Below, piece after piece: positions 17,347 through 26,499 of a stretch of DNA of 50,185 bases. Every line of letters begins with the position of its first letter. Positions within the stretch are counted from its first letter, which is position 1. The translations under genes and the position numbers were made by a program. The stretch comes from Rhodocyclaceae bacterium. GTDB taxonomy: Bacteria > Pseudomonadota > Gammaproteobacteria > Burkholderiales > Ga0077523. The stretch lies in assembly GCA_020248405.1 (NCBI GenBank), contig JADCHQ010000043.1:1-50185 (forward strand). The letters run 5' to 3'. The notes under the pieces were generated by a model that searched no databases, was not told the origin of the DNA, and saw nothing but the letters and a program-made list of their open reading frames with translations.

Positions 17347-19214
17347 CAGGAACGCTCCTTCCAGGCGTGGCGCAGGCCGCCCACCACGCCGCGCGGGAAG
17401 GCGATCACCAGCAGCAGGATGACAGCGCCCAGGATCAGCCGCCAATAGTCGGTGCGGCGGATGATCTCGTCCTGCAGCCAGGTGAACAGCGCCGCCCCGG
17501 CCACGGGCCCGGCGAGTGTGTGCAGGCCGCCCAGGAGCACCATCACCAGGCCGTCCACGGAACGGGCGATGCCCATGGCCTCGGGCGACAGGCTGCCCTT
17601 GGAATAGGCGAACAGCGCCCCGGCCAGGCCGGCGGCCGCCGCGGCGGCCGGAAAGGCCAGCCACTGCACCCGGCGCGCATCGATGCCCAGGGCCTGAGCG
17701 CGGCGCGGGTTGTCGCGCGCGGCGCGCAGGGCGAAGCCGAAAGGCGACTGCAGCACCCGCCACAGCAGCGCCAGGGCAGTGCCGCCGAAGACCAGCACCA
17801 GCCAGTAGAAGTGCGCCTTGTCCGCCGCCCAAGGGGCCGGGCGGATGCCCACCAGCCCGTTGCTGCCGCCGGTGACATCGTCCCACTGGAAGGCCACCGA
17901 CCAGGCGATCTGGGCGAAGGCTAGGGTGAGCATGGCCAGATACACGCCCGACAGGCGCACGCAGAACCAGCCCACCGCCAGCCCCGCCGCGGCCGCTGCG
18001 AGGGGAGCGGCCAGCAGCGCGGCCGCCATGGGCCAGGCGGCCTGTGCCAGCAGCCCGGCGGCGTAGGCCCCCACGCCGAAAAACGCGGCGTGTCCGAAGG
18101 GCGCCATGCCTCCCGGTCCCATGAGAAAGTGCAGGCTCACCGCGAACAGCGCGAACACGGCGATGTCGGTGGCCAGCACCACAGCGTATTCGTCGGCCAG
18201 CAGCGGTAGCGCCGCGGCCGCCAGTAGCGCCGCGCCCGCGCCAGCGGCGAAACGCACACCCGGCACCCGCACCCATTCCACCAGTGCCGGGCTTTCTTGC
18301 GCGGCCGCCGGCGCACGGCCCGCCAGGCCCCAGGGCCGCAGCACCAGCGTGAGCGCCATGAGCAGGAACTCCACCACCAGGGTGAGCTTGCTGAAATTGA
18401 AGGTGGTGCCACCCATCTCCACGCCGCCCAGAGCGAAGCACAGTGTTTTCACCACCCCCACCAGCGCGGCCGCGAGAAAAGCGCCCCGCAGGCTGCCCAG
18501 GCCGCCGATCACCACCACCACGAAGGCATCGGTGACGGTGACCAGGTCGAGTCCCAGGCTGGCAGGCTCGCGCGGCATCTGCAACGCGCCGGCCAGCCCC
18601 GCCAGCGCGCTGCCCAGGGCGAACACGCCCGTGAACAGCCACGCCTGGTTCACGCCGAGCGCGCCCACCATGTGGCGGTCTTCGGTGGCGGCGCGCACCA
18701 GCACGCCCCAGCGGGTACGCGCCAGCAGCGCTTCCAGCGCCAGCAGCAATAGCGGCGCCAGGGCGATGAGGAACAGGTCCCAGGCGGGCACGGCCAGGCC
18801 GGCCAGTTCCACCGAGCCCGACAGCCCGGGCGCGCGCGGGCCGAAGATGTCTTCCGGGCCCCACAACCACAGGGCAGCGTCCTTTAGCACCAGCACCAGC
18901 CCGAAGGTGGCCAACAGTTGAAACAACTCGGGCGCCTGATACACGCGCCGCAGGATCAGCATCTCCGCCACGGCGCCCAGCACGCCCACCGCCAGCGCCG
19001 CGAGCGGCAGCGCCAGCCAGAAGCCGGCCGCCCCGCCGAGGCGCTCGGCCATGGCGATGGCGGCATACAGCCCCACCATGGTGAAGGAGCCGTGGGCGAA
19101 ATTCACCACCCGGGTGACACCGAAGATGAGCGACAGGCCCGAGGCCAGCAGGAACAGGGTGGAGGCCTGGGCCAGCCCGTTGACGAGCTGCACCAGCAGA
19201 TCGGCAAAGGTCAT
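17346..19214 (-). CDS. Fused LivH-LivM ABC permease
   Basis: The 622-residue membrane protein joins two permeases usually encoded separately. Residues 1-300 match LivH (LVNGLAQASTLFLLASGLSL, VVNFAHGSFTMVGLYAA, VVVVIGGLGSLRGA). After a linker (about 300-330), residues 330-622 match LivM (FGHAAFFGVGAYAAGLL, GVYLAMLTLAFAQIAW, the loop RAARDNPRRAQALGIDARRV, MVLLGGLHTLAGPVAGA). Both cytoplasmic coupling loops are present, so one chain can form the whole channel. It starts 45 bases after the substrate-binding protein gene and overlaps livG. Confidence 0.92.
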   Translation of the reverse strand: MTFADLLVQLVNGLAQASTLFLLASGLSLIFGVTRVVNFAHGSFTMVGLYAAIAMAERLGGAAGFWLALPLAALAVGVLGAVAEMLILRRVYQAPELFQLLATFGLVLVLKDAALWLWGPEDIFGPRAPGLSGSVELAGLAVPAWDLFLIALAPLLLLALEALLARTRWGVLVRAATEDRHMVGALGVNQAWLFTGVFALGSALAGLAGALQMPREPASLGLDLVTVTDAFVVVVIGGLGSLRGAFLAAALVGVVKTLCFALGGVEMGGTTFNFSKLTLVVEFLLMALTLVLRPWGLAGRAPAAAQESPALVEWVRVPGVRFAAGAGAALLAAAALPLLADEYAVVLATDIAVFALFAVSLHFLMGPGGMAPFGHAAFFGVGAYAAGLLAQAAWPMAAALLAAPLAAAAAGLAVGWFCVRLSGVYLAMLTLAFAQIAWSVAFQWDDVTGGSNGLVGIRPAPWAADKAHFYWLVLVFGGTALALLWRVLQSPFGFALRAARDNPRRAQALGIDARRVQWLAFPAAAAAAGLAGALFAYSKGSLSPEAMGIARSVDGLVMVLLGGLHTLAGPVAGAALFTWLQDEIIRRTDYWRLILGAVILLLVIAFPRGVVGGLRHAWKERS

Positions 19215-19259
19215 GGGCGGCTAGCGGGTCACGTTCAACAGGCTCGGGGCGCGTAGCCC

Positions 19260-20444
19260 TCAGTCGGCGGGCCGCAGCCTGCGCACCTCGTCGTCGGGCG
19301 GCAGGTAAGCGATACCCTCGCGGTACACCCAGTCGACCATCACGCCGCGGCCGTCCTTCTTCGCCAGCCGGCCCACGAAGGCGCCCATGGTGGACTGGTG
19401 ATCCAGCGCCCGGTAGGTGATGCGGCCGAAGGGCGTGCCCACAGGCAGGCCCTTGAAGGCTGCCACCAGCTTTTCGGTGTCGGTGTCGTCGGCCTTCTTC
19501 AGCGCCGCCGCCACGCTCATGAGCGAGGTGTAGCCCACCACCGAGCCGAGTCGCGGGTAGTCGTTCCAGCGCGCCCGGTAGGCGTCTAGGAAGCGGCGGT
19601 GTTCCGGCGAAGCGATGTCTGCCCAGGGGTAGCCGGTGACGATCCAGCCTTCCGGGGTCTCGTCCTTGAGCGGATCGAGGTACTCCGGCTCGCCGGCCAG
19701 CAGGTTTACCACCTCGCGGCCGCGGAACAGGCCGCGGGTGTTGCCCTCGCGCACGAACTTGGCGAGGTCGGGTCCGAACAGGGCGGAGAACACCGCGTCG
19801 GGCTTAGCCGCCGCCAGCGCCTGCACCACCGCGCCCGCGTCCAGCTTGCCCAGGGGCGGGGCCTGCTCGGCCACGAATTCCACGTCGGGCTGGCGCGCCT
19901 TGAGCAGCTTCTTGAAGGCGGCCGCGGCCGCCTGGCCGTATTCGTAGTTGGGGTAGACCAGCGCCCAGCGCTTTTTCCGGGCCCGCGCCGCCTCGGGGAT
20001 GAGCATGGCGGTCTGCATGTAGGTGGAGGCGCGCAGCCGGAAGGTGTAGCGGTTGCCGCCCTCCCACACCAGCTTGTCGGTGAGCGGTTCGGCGGCCAGG
20101 AACACGATGCGGCGCTGCTTGGCGAAATCGCTCAACGCCAGCCCCACGTTGGAGGCGAAGCCGCCCATGAGCAGCACCGCCTGCTCGCGGCTGGCCAGCT
20201 CTTCGGCCACGCGCACAGCATCGCCCGGGTTGCCGTTGTCATCGCGCGAGATCACCTCCAGCTTGCGGCCGTTCACGCCGCCGGCGGCGTTCACCTCCTC
20301 CAGGGCGAGCTGCCACCCCTTGCGGTAGGGCTCGAGGAAGGCCGGAAAGGTCTTGTAGGAATTCATCTCGCCGATGCGGATGGTCTGGGCCTGCGTCGCG
20401 CTGGCGGCCAGCGCCAGGGCGAGCATTGCGAGGATGCGCTTCAT
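19260..20444 (-). CDS. Periplasmic substrate-binding protein of the Liv-type importer
   Basis: The 394-residue protein has a clear signal peptide (MKRILAMLALALAASATQA, cleavage before QT) and a type I periplasmic binding fold of the Leu/Ile/Val-binding family. It shows IRIGEMNSYKTFPAFLEPYR at the start of the mature part, NAAGGVNGRKLEVISRDDNG and VYPNYEYGQAAAAAFKKLL. It captures the solute and delivers it to the fused LivHM permease encoded 45 bases downstream. Linkage to the ring-reducing flavoprotein genes upstream suggests a cyclic or aromatic acid rather than a branched-chain amino acid, but this is inference. Confidence 0.9.
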   Translation of the reverse strand: MKRILAMLALALAASATQAQTIRIGEMNSYKTFPAFLEPYRKGWQLALEEVNAAGGVNGRKLEVISRDDNGNPGDAVRVAEELASREQAVLLMGGFASNVGLALSDFAKQRRIVFLAAEPLTDKLVWEGGNRYTFRLRASTYMQTAMLIPEAARARKKRWALVYPNYEYGQAAAAAFKKLLKARQPDVEFVAEQAPPLGKLDAGAVVQALAAAKPDAVFSALFGPDLAKFVREGNTRGLFRGREVVNLLAGEPEYLDPLKDETPEGWIVTGYPWADIASPEHRRFLDAYRARWNDYPRLGSVVGYTSLMSVAAALKKADDTDTEKLVAAFKGLPVGTPFGRITYRALDHQSTMGAFVGRLAKKDGRGVMVDWVYREGIAYLPPDDEVRRLRPAD

Positions 20445-20518
20445 GGTTGTGCGGATTCCGTGGAAAAAGGCCGGTGGTGCTACAGGTGCGACGTGGGGCT
20501 ATCGGACACGGGCATCAT

Positions 20519-21258
20519 TCAGCGGGCTGAACGCTGTTTGAAGGCCTCCATGGCCGCCTCCGCCTCGCGAGCCAGCAAAGCGTCCAGGCGCTGGACCGGA
20601 TTGCCGCCTTGCAGGCGCGACTGCAAGCGCTGGCGAGCCGCCAGCACCACCCGCTCATAGGCGGGCTTGTCGAAGATGCGCAGCAGTTCGGCCTGGTCCT
20701 TGGGCGCGATACGCGCTTCGGCACGGCGGTCGGCGAGCTCGATGCTCACAGCGCCGCGGGCCGCTTCCAGCGCCGGAGGCAACGGCTTGCCATCCACGGT
20801 GGAAAGCAACAGCGCGGCCAGCGCCAGGTCGGTGGCTTTAGTGACCCGCAGTGCCAGGTCGGAGCGCTGGAAGGCCACCAGGGATTCCAGGTCGGCATCG
20901 GACACATCCGCGAGCAGCTCGCGTGCCTCGGCGGCATCGAGGCGCATGTCGAAGGCCGACTCCAGCTCGTGGCTCAAGGCTTCGGCGCGCCGGTCCGCCG
21001 CCTGCCATTCCGGCGCCTCGCGGCCCCAGCCACCACCCAAACCGGCGCCCCGGCCCGCCTCCTCCAGCTTCCGGTCCAGGGCCACGCGGATGAGGAAGGG
21101 CACGGCACGCTCGGTGGTGTAGGGCAGCAGCCCGTGCTGGCCAGCCACGAAATCGCGCAGCAGCGCCTCGCGATCACGCGCCGCCGCAGGCGCGCCCTCC
21201 TCTCCCGCCAGAGCCAGCGTGGCAGTCCACAGCAACATCGCCACCAGGGCGAGGCGCC

Positions 21259-21262
<4 letters not shown>
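20519..21262 (-). CDS. Secreted helix-rich protein of unknown function
   Basis: The 247-residue product has a signal peptide (about 1-19, ending LALA before GEEG) and a body that looks almost entirely alpha-helical, rich in Ala, Glu, Arg and Leu. It has no cysteines in the mature part and no recognised catalytic motif. A segment ADVSDADLESLVAFQRSDLA and a C-terminal LRIFDKPAYERVVLAARQRL recall DUF2059-like periplasmic proteins, but this is weak. Its ATG overlaps the stop of the AA_synth gene (ATGA), so it is translationally coupled to a cytoplasmic enzyme cassette, while the binding-protein gene follows 74 bases later. A role in the periplasmic handling of the substrate is possible. Confidence 0.75.
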
Positions 21263-21887
<625 letters not shown>

Positions 21888-21891
<4 letters not shown>

Positions 21892-22793
21892 GACAGTCGT
21901 TCTCCCAGGGACAGGGCGCCGGCAAACGCGCCGGCGCCTTCGATGCGCACCGCGCCGCACAGGCGCAGGCAGGCGGCATGGATGAGACCGGCCGAGCGCA
22001 TGCGCGCAGCCTCCGCGGCGCCGCGGTCCAGCGCCTCGGCCACCGCCTCGGGGGGCAGTGGGCCCACCGCCACGGTGACCGGAAGATCGCCCAGATCGCT
22101 GTCGGGACGCACGGCCACCGCCGGCTGCCGGCGGATGGCCGGATGCTCCACATTCACCGCGTTGGCCAGCAGCGTGGCGGCAACATCGGCGGCCGCGGCG
22201 TCAGCGGCCAGCACTGTCACCGCATCGGCGATGCCCAGCGACTGGGAGCGGCCGCGCCAGCCCGAGGTGGCGATGCCGCGCGCGGGCTGCCCGGCGTGCA
22301 GGCTCAAGCGCCCTTCGACGCGGCCGTCGCGCTCATCGGCCAAGCCCACGGCAAAGCGCTCGCCGGGGGCCAGGTGCACGGCAATGTCGCCGCCGTTGTT
22401 CACGTAGGCGCGGCGCAACTGGACGCCACCGGTCATGGCAGCAAGCAGCTCGTCGGCCACCGCGCCCGCCACGGCAGCCATGGGCGTGAGAAACACCCCG
22501 CGATGCGGCCAGCAGGCGGCGAGCATGCGCCGCGCCACGGACCCGTGCGCCGCCGGCGCCGGATCGGCCAGCGGCGCGCGCAGCACCGGCAGCTCCTGCA
22601 CCAGCGTTTCGAGCATGTGCTCGAAACGCGCCGCGGCGAGCCCATGGGCCCGTTGCACCGCCGCCGCCGTGGGCGCATGCGCCTCGATCACCACATCGAT
22701 GGGCCCGTGCTGCAAGTGAAGGCGCGCGCCGGGCAGCAGGGCGGCCAGGGGTTCGCCCCAGGGCCGGGCACGGCGGACGGCCTGGGCGCTCAA
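21888..22793 (-). CDS. UPF0280 / ApbE-like protein, candidate cytoplasmic flavin transferase
   Basis: The frame from a TTG at 22793 (with GGAG 6 bases upstream) gives 301 residues starting MSAQAVRRARPWGEPL. The upstream part of the frame overlaps the preceding gene and lacks an ATG, so the TTG is preferred. Motifs shared with ApbE flavin transferases are clear: VNNGGDIAVH (131-140), IATSG (174-178) and ADAAAADVAAT (197-207). ApbE attaches FMN to Thr residues of target proteins. ApbE itself is exported, whereas this protein has no signal peptide and would act in the cytoplasm. It lies 16 bases after the reductase-like gene, whose characterised relative holds covalent flavin. Confidence 0.85.
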
Positions 22794-22809
22794 GCTACGC
22801 TCCGCGCGC

Positions 22810-24300
22810 TCATGACCCGAAGGGCCACGGGTTGGCCGGTTGCCAGTCGAAGGCGGTGCGGCGCTGCCGCCGCAGCACCTCGGCCAGGTCCACGATGCTG
22901 TCCATGTGGCCGCCGAGCGCGGCGTAGTGCTCGCGCCGCAGGGTGAACTCGATGGGCAGCACCAGCGCGGGCGTGGGCACGGAACCGAAGGCGCGCCGCG
23001 GCATGCGCAGCACATCCACCATCACCGTGATGCCCCCGCCGGGCCACACATACACTGGAGCGCCGCCGCAGGTGACGCGGGTCAGGGCGTCTTTCACCGA
23101 ACGCGTCAGCCGCACGGGATTCTCGGTGACGCCGGCGCGCAGGCTGCCGCCCGCGCCACCCATGAACAGCACGCTGCACAGCGCCGGCTCGCAGTTCTCC
23201 GCGATGCGCGCCACCGCCGCAGCGATGGCCGCGGGCAGGGGCGCGGGCTGGAGGCGCAGTTGCTCGTCGAGGACGAACCACGCCGCCTGCTCGCCCGTGG
23301 TGGACACCATGAGAAGGGTCATGCCCGGCCAGGCCTTGGCGGGATCGATGCGCTCCACGATCTCCAGCGGATCGGTGATGTGGGTGCCGCCCCAGCCCGA
23401 GCCGGGCTCGGCCACGCGGAAGTAGCGCCCCGGCGTGGACTTGCGGCCGCGCACCTGCACGCCCGCCGGGCGCATGCCAAGGAAGCGCCCGGCCTGGTGC
23501 TCGGTGAGCACGCCGGTGATGTGGTCGTCCACCACGATCACCTCGTCGGCGTGGCCGTGCCACTGCCTGGCGAACATGCCGATGGTGGCCGAGCCGCAGC
23601 CCACGCGCATGCGCTGCTCCTGCTCGCCGTTCACCACCGGCGGCTCTCCGGCCTGGATGAGCACGGTGCTGCCGCCGTCCACCTGCACTTCCACCGCCTC
23701 GCGGTTGCACAGCTTCTCCAGCGCATCGCAGGTGACGCGCCCTTCGCGCTTGGAGCCGCCGGTGAGGTGGCGCACGCCGCCCAGCGCCAGCATCTGCGAG
23801 CCGTACTCGGCCGTGGTGACATGGCCCACCTGCTCGCCGTCCACCCGCACGGCCGCCTGCTCCGGGCCAAGGAATCGGTCGGTGTCGATCTTCACCTTCA
23901 CGCCGCAATAGCTGAAGATGCCCTCGGTCACCACGGTGACCATGTCCACGCCGGCGTGGCGGCTGCCCACGATGAAGGGCGCGGGCTTGTAGTCGGGATA
24001 GGTGGTGCCCGCACCGATGCCGGTGACGAACACCGGCGCATCGGCCAGCAGTTCGCCGTCCCACTCACCAGCGCGATCCAGAAAGCGCACCACGGGGCTG
24101 CCGGACTCTTCCGCCTTCTGGGCAATCACGAGCGCATCCACGCGCTCAAGCTGCCCGCGCACATTGGCATAGCGGTCGCACGCGCCCGTCTTGCCAGGCC
24201 GGATGATGCACAGCACCGGGCAGGCGTCGCAGCGCACGTTGCCCGCGGCCACGGGCGCGTCCAGCGCGTCGGCGGAATCGGAGGTGGTGTCTTCGCGCAT
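22810..24300 (-). CDS. 6-hydroxynicotinate-reductase-like Fe-S flavoprotein
   Basis: The 496-residue cytoplasmic protein begins with a cluster-binding segment CDACPVLCIIRPGKTGAC (C24, C27, C31, C41). Further cysteines lie at 132, 191, 198, 235, 370, 375 and 411. Its overall pattern (VRFLDRAGEWDGELLADAPV, GIGAGTTYPDYKPAPFIVGS, RMRVGCGSATIGMF, FMGGAGGSLRAG) resembles 6-hydroxynicotinate reductase of Eubacterium barkeri, which reduces 6-hydroxynicotinate and contains Fe-S clusters and covalent flavin. The GSAT at 237-239 region (T239) resembles the SGAT flavinylation motif. It is the first gene of the eight-gene operon. The actual ring substrate is unknown, and no enamidase lies next to it. Confidence 0.78.
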   Translation of the reverse strand: MREDTTSDSADALDAPVAAGNVRCDACPVLCIIRPGKTGACDRYANVRGQLERVDALVIAQKAEESGSPVVRFLDRAGEWDGELLADAPVFVTGIGAGTTYPDYKPAPFIVGSRHAGVDMVTVVTEGIFSYCGVKVKIDTDRFLGPEQAAVRVDGEQVGHVTTAEYGSQMLALGGVRHLTGGSKREGRVTCDALEKLCNREAVEVQVDGGSTVLIQAGEPPVVNGEQEQRMRVGCGSATIGMFARQWHGHADEVIVVDDHITGVLTEHQAGRFLGMRPAGVQVRGRKSTPGRYFRVAEPGSGWGGTHITDPLEIVERIDPAKAWPGMTLLMVSTTGEQAAWFVLDEQLRLQPAPLPAAIAAAVARIAENCEPALCSVLFMGGAGGSLRAGVTENPVRLTRSVKDALTRVTCGGAPVYVWPGGGITVMVDVLRMPRRAFGSVPTPALVLPIEFTLRREHYAALGGHMDSIVDLAEVLRRQRRTAFDWQPANPWPFGS

Positions 24301-24619
24301 GGCGTGGGCTTGGGCGGGGTCGGGCGGCCGGAGGCGCGGGGCTGATCACCGGCGGCGGGTGTGAACCCTGCCCTTTCGGTGCATGGTAACGCTGCGCGAG
24401 GAGACGGGGCAACGGCGGCCGGTGCAACGGCCCAGGCGCGAACCGGATTGCCCCGTCGGCGCAGATGCCACGACGTGTCGGGCGCGGCTTTCTGGCGAGA
24501 AAGCCTCGAGGAGCCCATGGCCTCGGGGTGAGGGTTCCGGTGATCAAGTGCTCAAACCACGGCCTTGTTCACCGACTCTTTGTCGAGCCCCTAAATCAGC
24601 AACAGCGCTTGTATGGCAC
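24301..24619. other. Spacer upstream of the reductase operon, with a hairpin
   Basis: No gene was recognised in these 319 bases. They should contain the promoter of the operon starting at 24300. A perfect hairpin, GGCTTTCT and AGAAAGCC around GGCG, lies at 24485-24504; it has no T-run. The base composition shifts from GC-rich to more balanced at about 24540, marking the edge of the island that follows. Confidence 0.5.
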
Positions 24620-25336
24620 CTAATGCGATTCGCCGTCCACAAAAGCAAGCCACTTCTCAACCTCCGACCTAAAGGGTGTCGACGTTTCACGACTTAGAAA
24701 TTCTCGCAGAAGCCGCTTCTTTTCGTTCAACTCCGCCGACCGTTGCACCTCTGACATCAGTTCGTTATACCTAACTCTCGCCAAGCCAATCTCGCTCCGC
24801 TTGCCTGTTTCGAACAGATCCAGGAAAAACAACATCTTGACTTTAAAGTACTCTGCCCAGGCCCTAGCGTCTTCTTTCGAAAAGTAGTTTAGCCACAGGT
24901 CTCGACCGATGACGGCGCGCTCTGCATCGACCATATATCCCGTGCTAACAAAAGGCGCGAAGCCAGGAGCCGTCGTGATGGCCAGGAGACCTTTATTGGT
25001 TCCCGGAAGACTTTCAATCACCTTGTTGTTCCGTATTCGAAGCTCGTCAAGTTCTTCGAAACCTTCCAGCAAGTAACCGAGGCGTTCGCCGTGTCCGCGA
25101 GATGCCGTGGAGCTTCCCGGTCCACTCTCGAATCCGAACTCAACGGTAAAGCGCGATCCCCATGACGGATCCCAACCCCATTTTTCGCATTGGAACATGA
25201 CAGTTGAGGAGCCACCGTCAACCGAACGCGTCCACCCGAGGGGCATGCCTCTGGCAGTCCTGAATCCGTTTTCTTTCATCACGGTTTCTAGGCCAGTCTT
25301 GATCTCCCTGTAAAACTCTCGCGACGTGAATGCCAT
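24620..25336 (-). CDS. Hypothetical protein in a low-GC island
   Basis: The 238-residue product starts MAFTSREFYREIKTGLETVM and contains GFRTARGMPLGWTRSVDGG, FQCEKWGWDPSWGSRFTVEF and a helical, charged C-terminal third. The overall layout (short helical start, Trp-rich beta region) recalls DUF4304-like proteins of unknown role, but the match is not firm. Codon use is clearly unlike the neighbours, with many A- or T-ending codons, suggesting acquisition by transfer. No signal peptide or membrane helix was seen, and there is no partner gene on either side. Such orphan genes are often in defence or interbacterial competition loci, but nothing here shows that. Confidence 0.75.
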   Translation of the reverse strand: MAFTSREFYREIKTGLETVMKENGFRTARGMPLGWTRSVDGGSSTVMFQCEKWGWDPSWGSRFTVEFGFESGPGSSTASRGHGERLGYLLEGFEELDELRIRNNKVIESLPGTNKGLLAITTAPGFAPFVSTGYMVDAERAVIGRDLWLNYFSKEDARAWAEYFKVKMLFFLDLFETGKRSEIGLARVRYNELMSEVQRSAELNEKKRLLREFLSRETSTPFRSEVEKWLAFVDGESH

Positions 25337-25685
25337 TCATCCCTCCAGCTTTGACGGCTCCACCAACCTTTCGTGAAAAGCTCTTGATCCGCACAGACAT
25401 TAGGTCAGCGAACATCAATGTCCATAAAATCTTCTAGTCTTTTTCATCAAGAAGCTTCTCAATAAGGACGAACGTTTTTCACGCCATTACCCCGTTCGAT
25501 GGCCGGTATTTGTCCATGGGACACCGCTCTTTTCTCCGCGGAGACCTTGCAGGGGCAAGGATCCACCCGCAGGGATCTGACCAATTCATCGACGTATCCC
25601 ACGGCTGCGCGCAGCAAATGCAAACGTCCGACCGCGACCCGCCGAACTGTGAACAACCACCTTGACCGCGCCCCCGCCCCTCACC
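25337..25685. other. Spacer of low-GC island, no gene recognised
   Basis: These 349 bases are less GC-rich than the rest of the window, most clearly over 25337-25490. They hold the likely promoter of the orphan gene at 25336. The short frames present show no recognisable protein pattern, and no clear inverted repeats, integrase site or tRNA end was found. Confidence 0.4.
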
Positions 25686-26387
25686 CTACTTGAACTCGAA
25701 CTCCACCAGCTCCAGCGGCTCCGTGCCGCGATTGGTGAGGGTGGTAACCCGCGCCGTGTTGCTGAAAGCGAAGCGCGCCGGCGCGAGGGTGGTTTCCACG
25801 GCGGCGGCGCCACCGGGCGCCTGGTCGGCGAGCGTGCCCGCCGTCAGGGCCACCCGCAGGCTGGGGCCGGGGATGGTGATGGGGCCGAGCGACTGGCCCG
25901 GCGCCAGCACGATGCGGTAGGCGCGCACGCGCTCGTTGTCCAGGACGGTGGCGAGGCCGGGCCGCGCCGGGATCGAATCGGTCACCGGGCCGCCCAGGGC
26001 GAGCGGTTGCAGCAACTCGATGCCGATGGCGCGGAAGGTGCCCGGCCCGAGATTGATGAAGCGGTGGGTGTAGGTGCCCTGGGTGGAGGCGCGGTAGTAG
26101 CCCACCAGCCCGCGGGTGATGGGCAGGTCCTTCGACTCCTGGCCAAAAATCTGGTTGTTCAGCGTGACGCTGGTCACCATGAGGTAGGGGTAGTCCAGGG
26201 AATGGGCGTGGAACAGGGTGCGCTCGCCCTCGGGGATCTCCACGTCGATCACCCGCACCAGGGCGTTCACCAGCTTGGGCACGTGACGGGGTTCCTGGTG
26301 GGCGGGCACCACGCGGTCGTCATCGGCAGCCCCGACCAGGGAGGCGCTGAAGAGGCAGAAGGCGAGCAGAGTGAGGGCGGATTTCAT
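25686..26387 (-). CDS. Secreted cupin-like protein
   Basis: The 233-residue product from ATG 26387 has a signal peptide (MKSALTLLAFCLFSASLVGA before ADD). The mature part is beta-rich: an N-terminal block with ALVRVIDVEIPEGERTLFHA followed by HSLDYPYLMVTSV looks like a cupin barrel with candidate metal-binding His, and a second block (RVRAYRIVLAPGQSLGP and on) repeats the pattern. It may bind or sense a small ligand in the periplasm; no enzyme family was recognised. The longer upstream frame is rejected because it translates the tandem repeat at 26427-26468. It diverges from the FAD oxidoreductase gene. Confidence 0.75.
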   Translation of the reverse strand: MKSALTLLAFCLFSASLVGAADDDRVVPAHQEPRHVPKLVNALVRVIDVEIPEGERTLFHAHSLDYPYLMVTSVTLNNQIFGQESKDLPITRGLVGYYRASTQGTYTHRFINLGPGTFRAIGIELLQPLALGGPVTDSIPARPGLATVLDNERVRAYRIVLAPGQSLGPITIPGPSLRVALTAGTLADQAPGGAAAVETTLAPARFAFSNTARVTTLTNRGTEPLELVEFEFK

Positions 26388-26426
26388 GGGCGCTCCCGAT
26401 GGGGTTTCATGGATTATCTTGCATCT

Positions 26427-26468
26427 GGCGCGCTGGCGCAGAATGCCGGCGCGCTGGCGCAGAATGCC
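26427..26468. repeat. Two tandem copies of a 21-base unit in a divergent promoter region
   Basis: The unit GGCGCGCTGGCGCAGAATGCC occurs at 26427-26447 and again at 26448-26468, followed by a partial third copy (GGCGCG). Each copy includes CAGAAT, which resembles a -10 box reading toward the plus-strand oxidoreductase gene at 26500. The duplication may double a promoter or operator, or simply be slippage; being 21 bases, it puts both copies on the same face of the helix. Confidence 0.85.
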
Positions 26469-26499
26469 GGCGCGACGGGCTCTCGGGAGCAAAACCATC

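Noticed and set aside
16591..18870. A single 759-codon frame covering livG and most of the permease
   Set aside because: Only its last 251 codons are livG; the rest is the permease gene read in another frame. The TGATG overlap at 17344-17348 marks the true boundary.
24485..24504. Hairpin upstream of the reductase operon as a riboswitch or terminator
   Set aside because: It is a simple 8-base stem with no T-run and lies about 185 bases from the gene start; no known riboswitch core was recognised.
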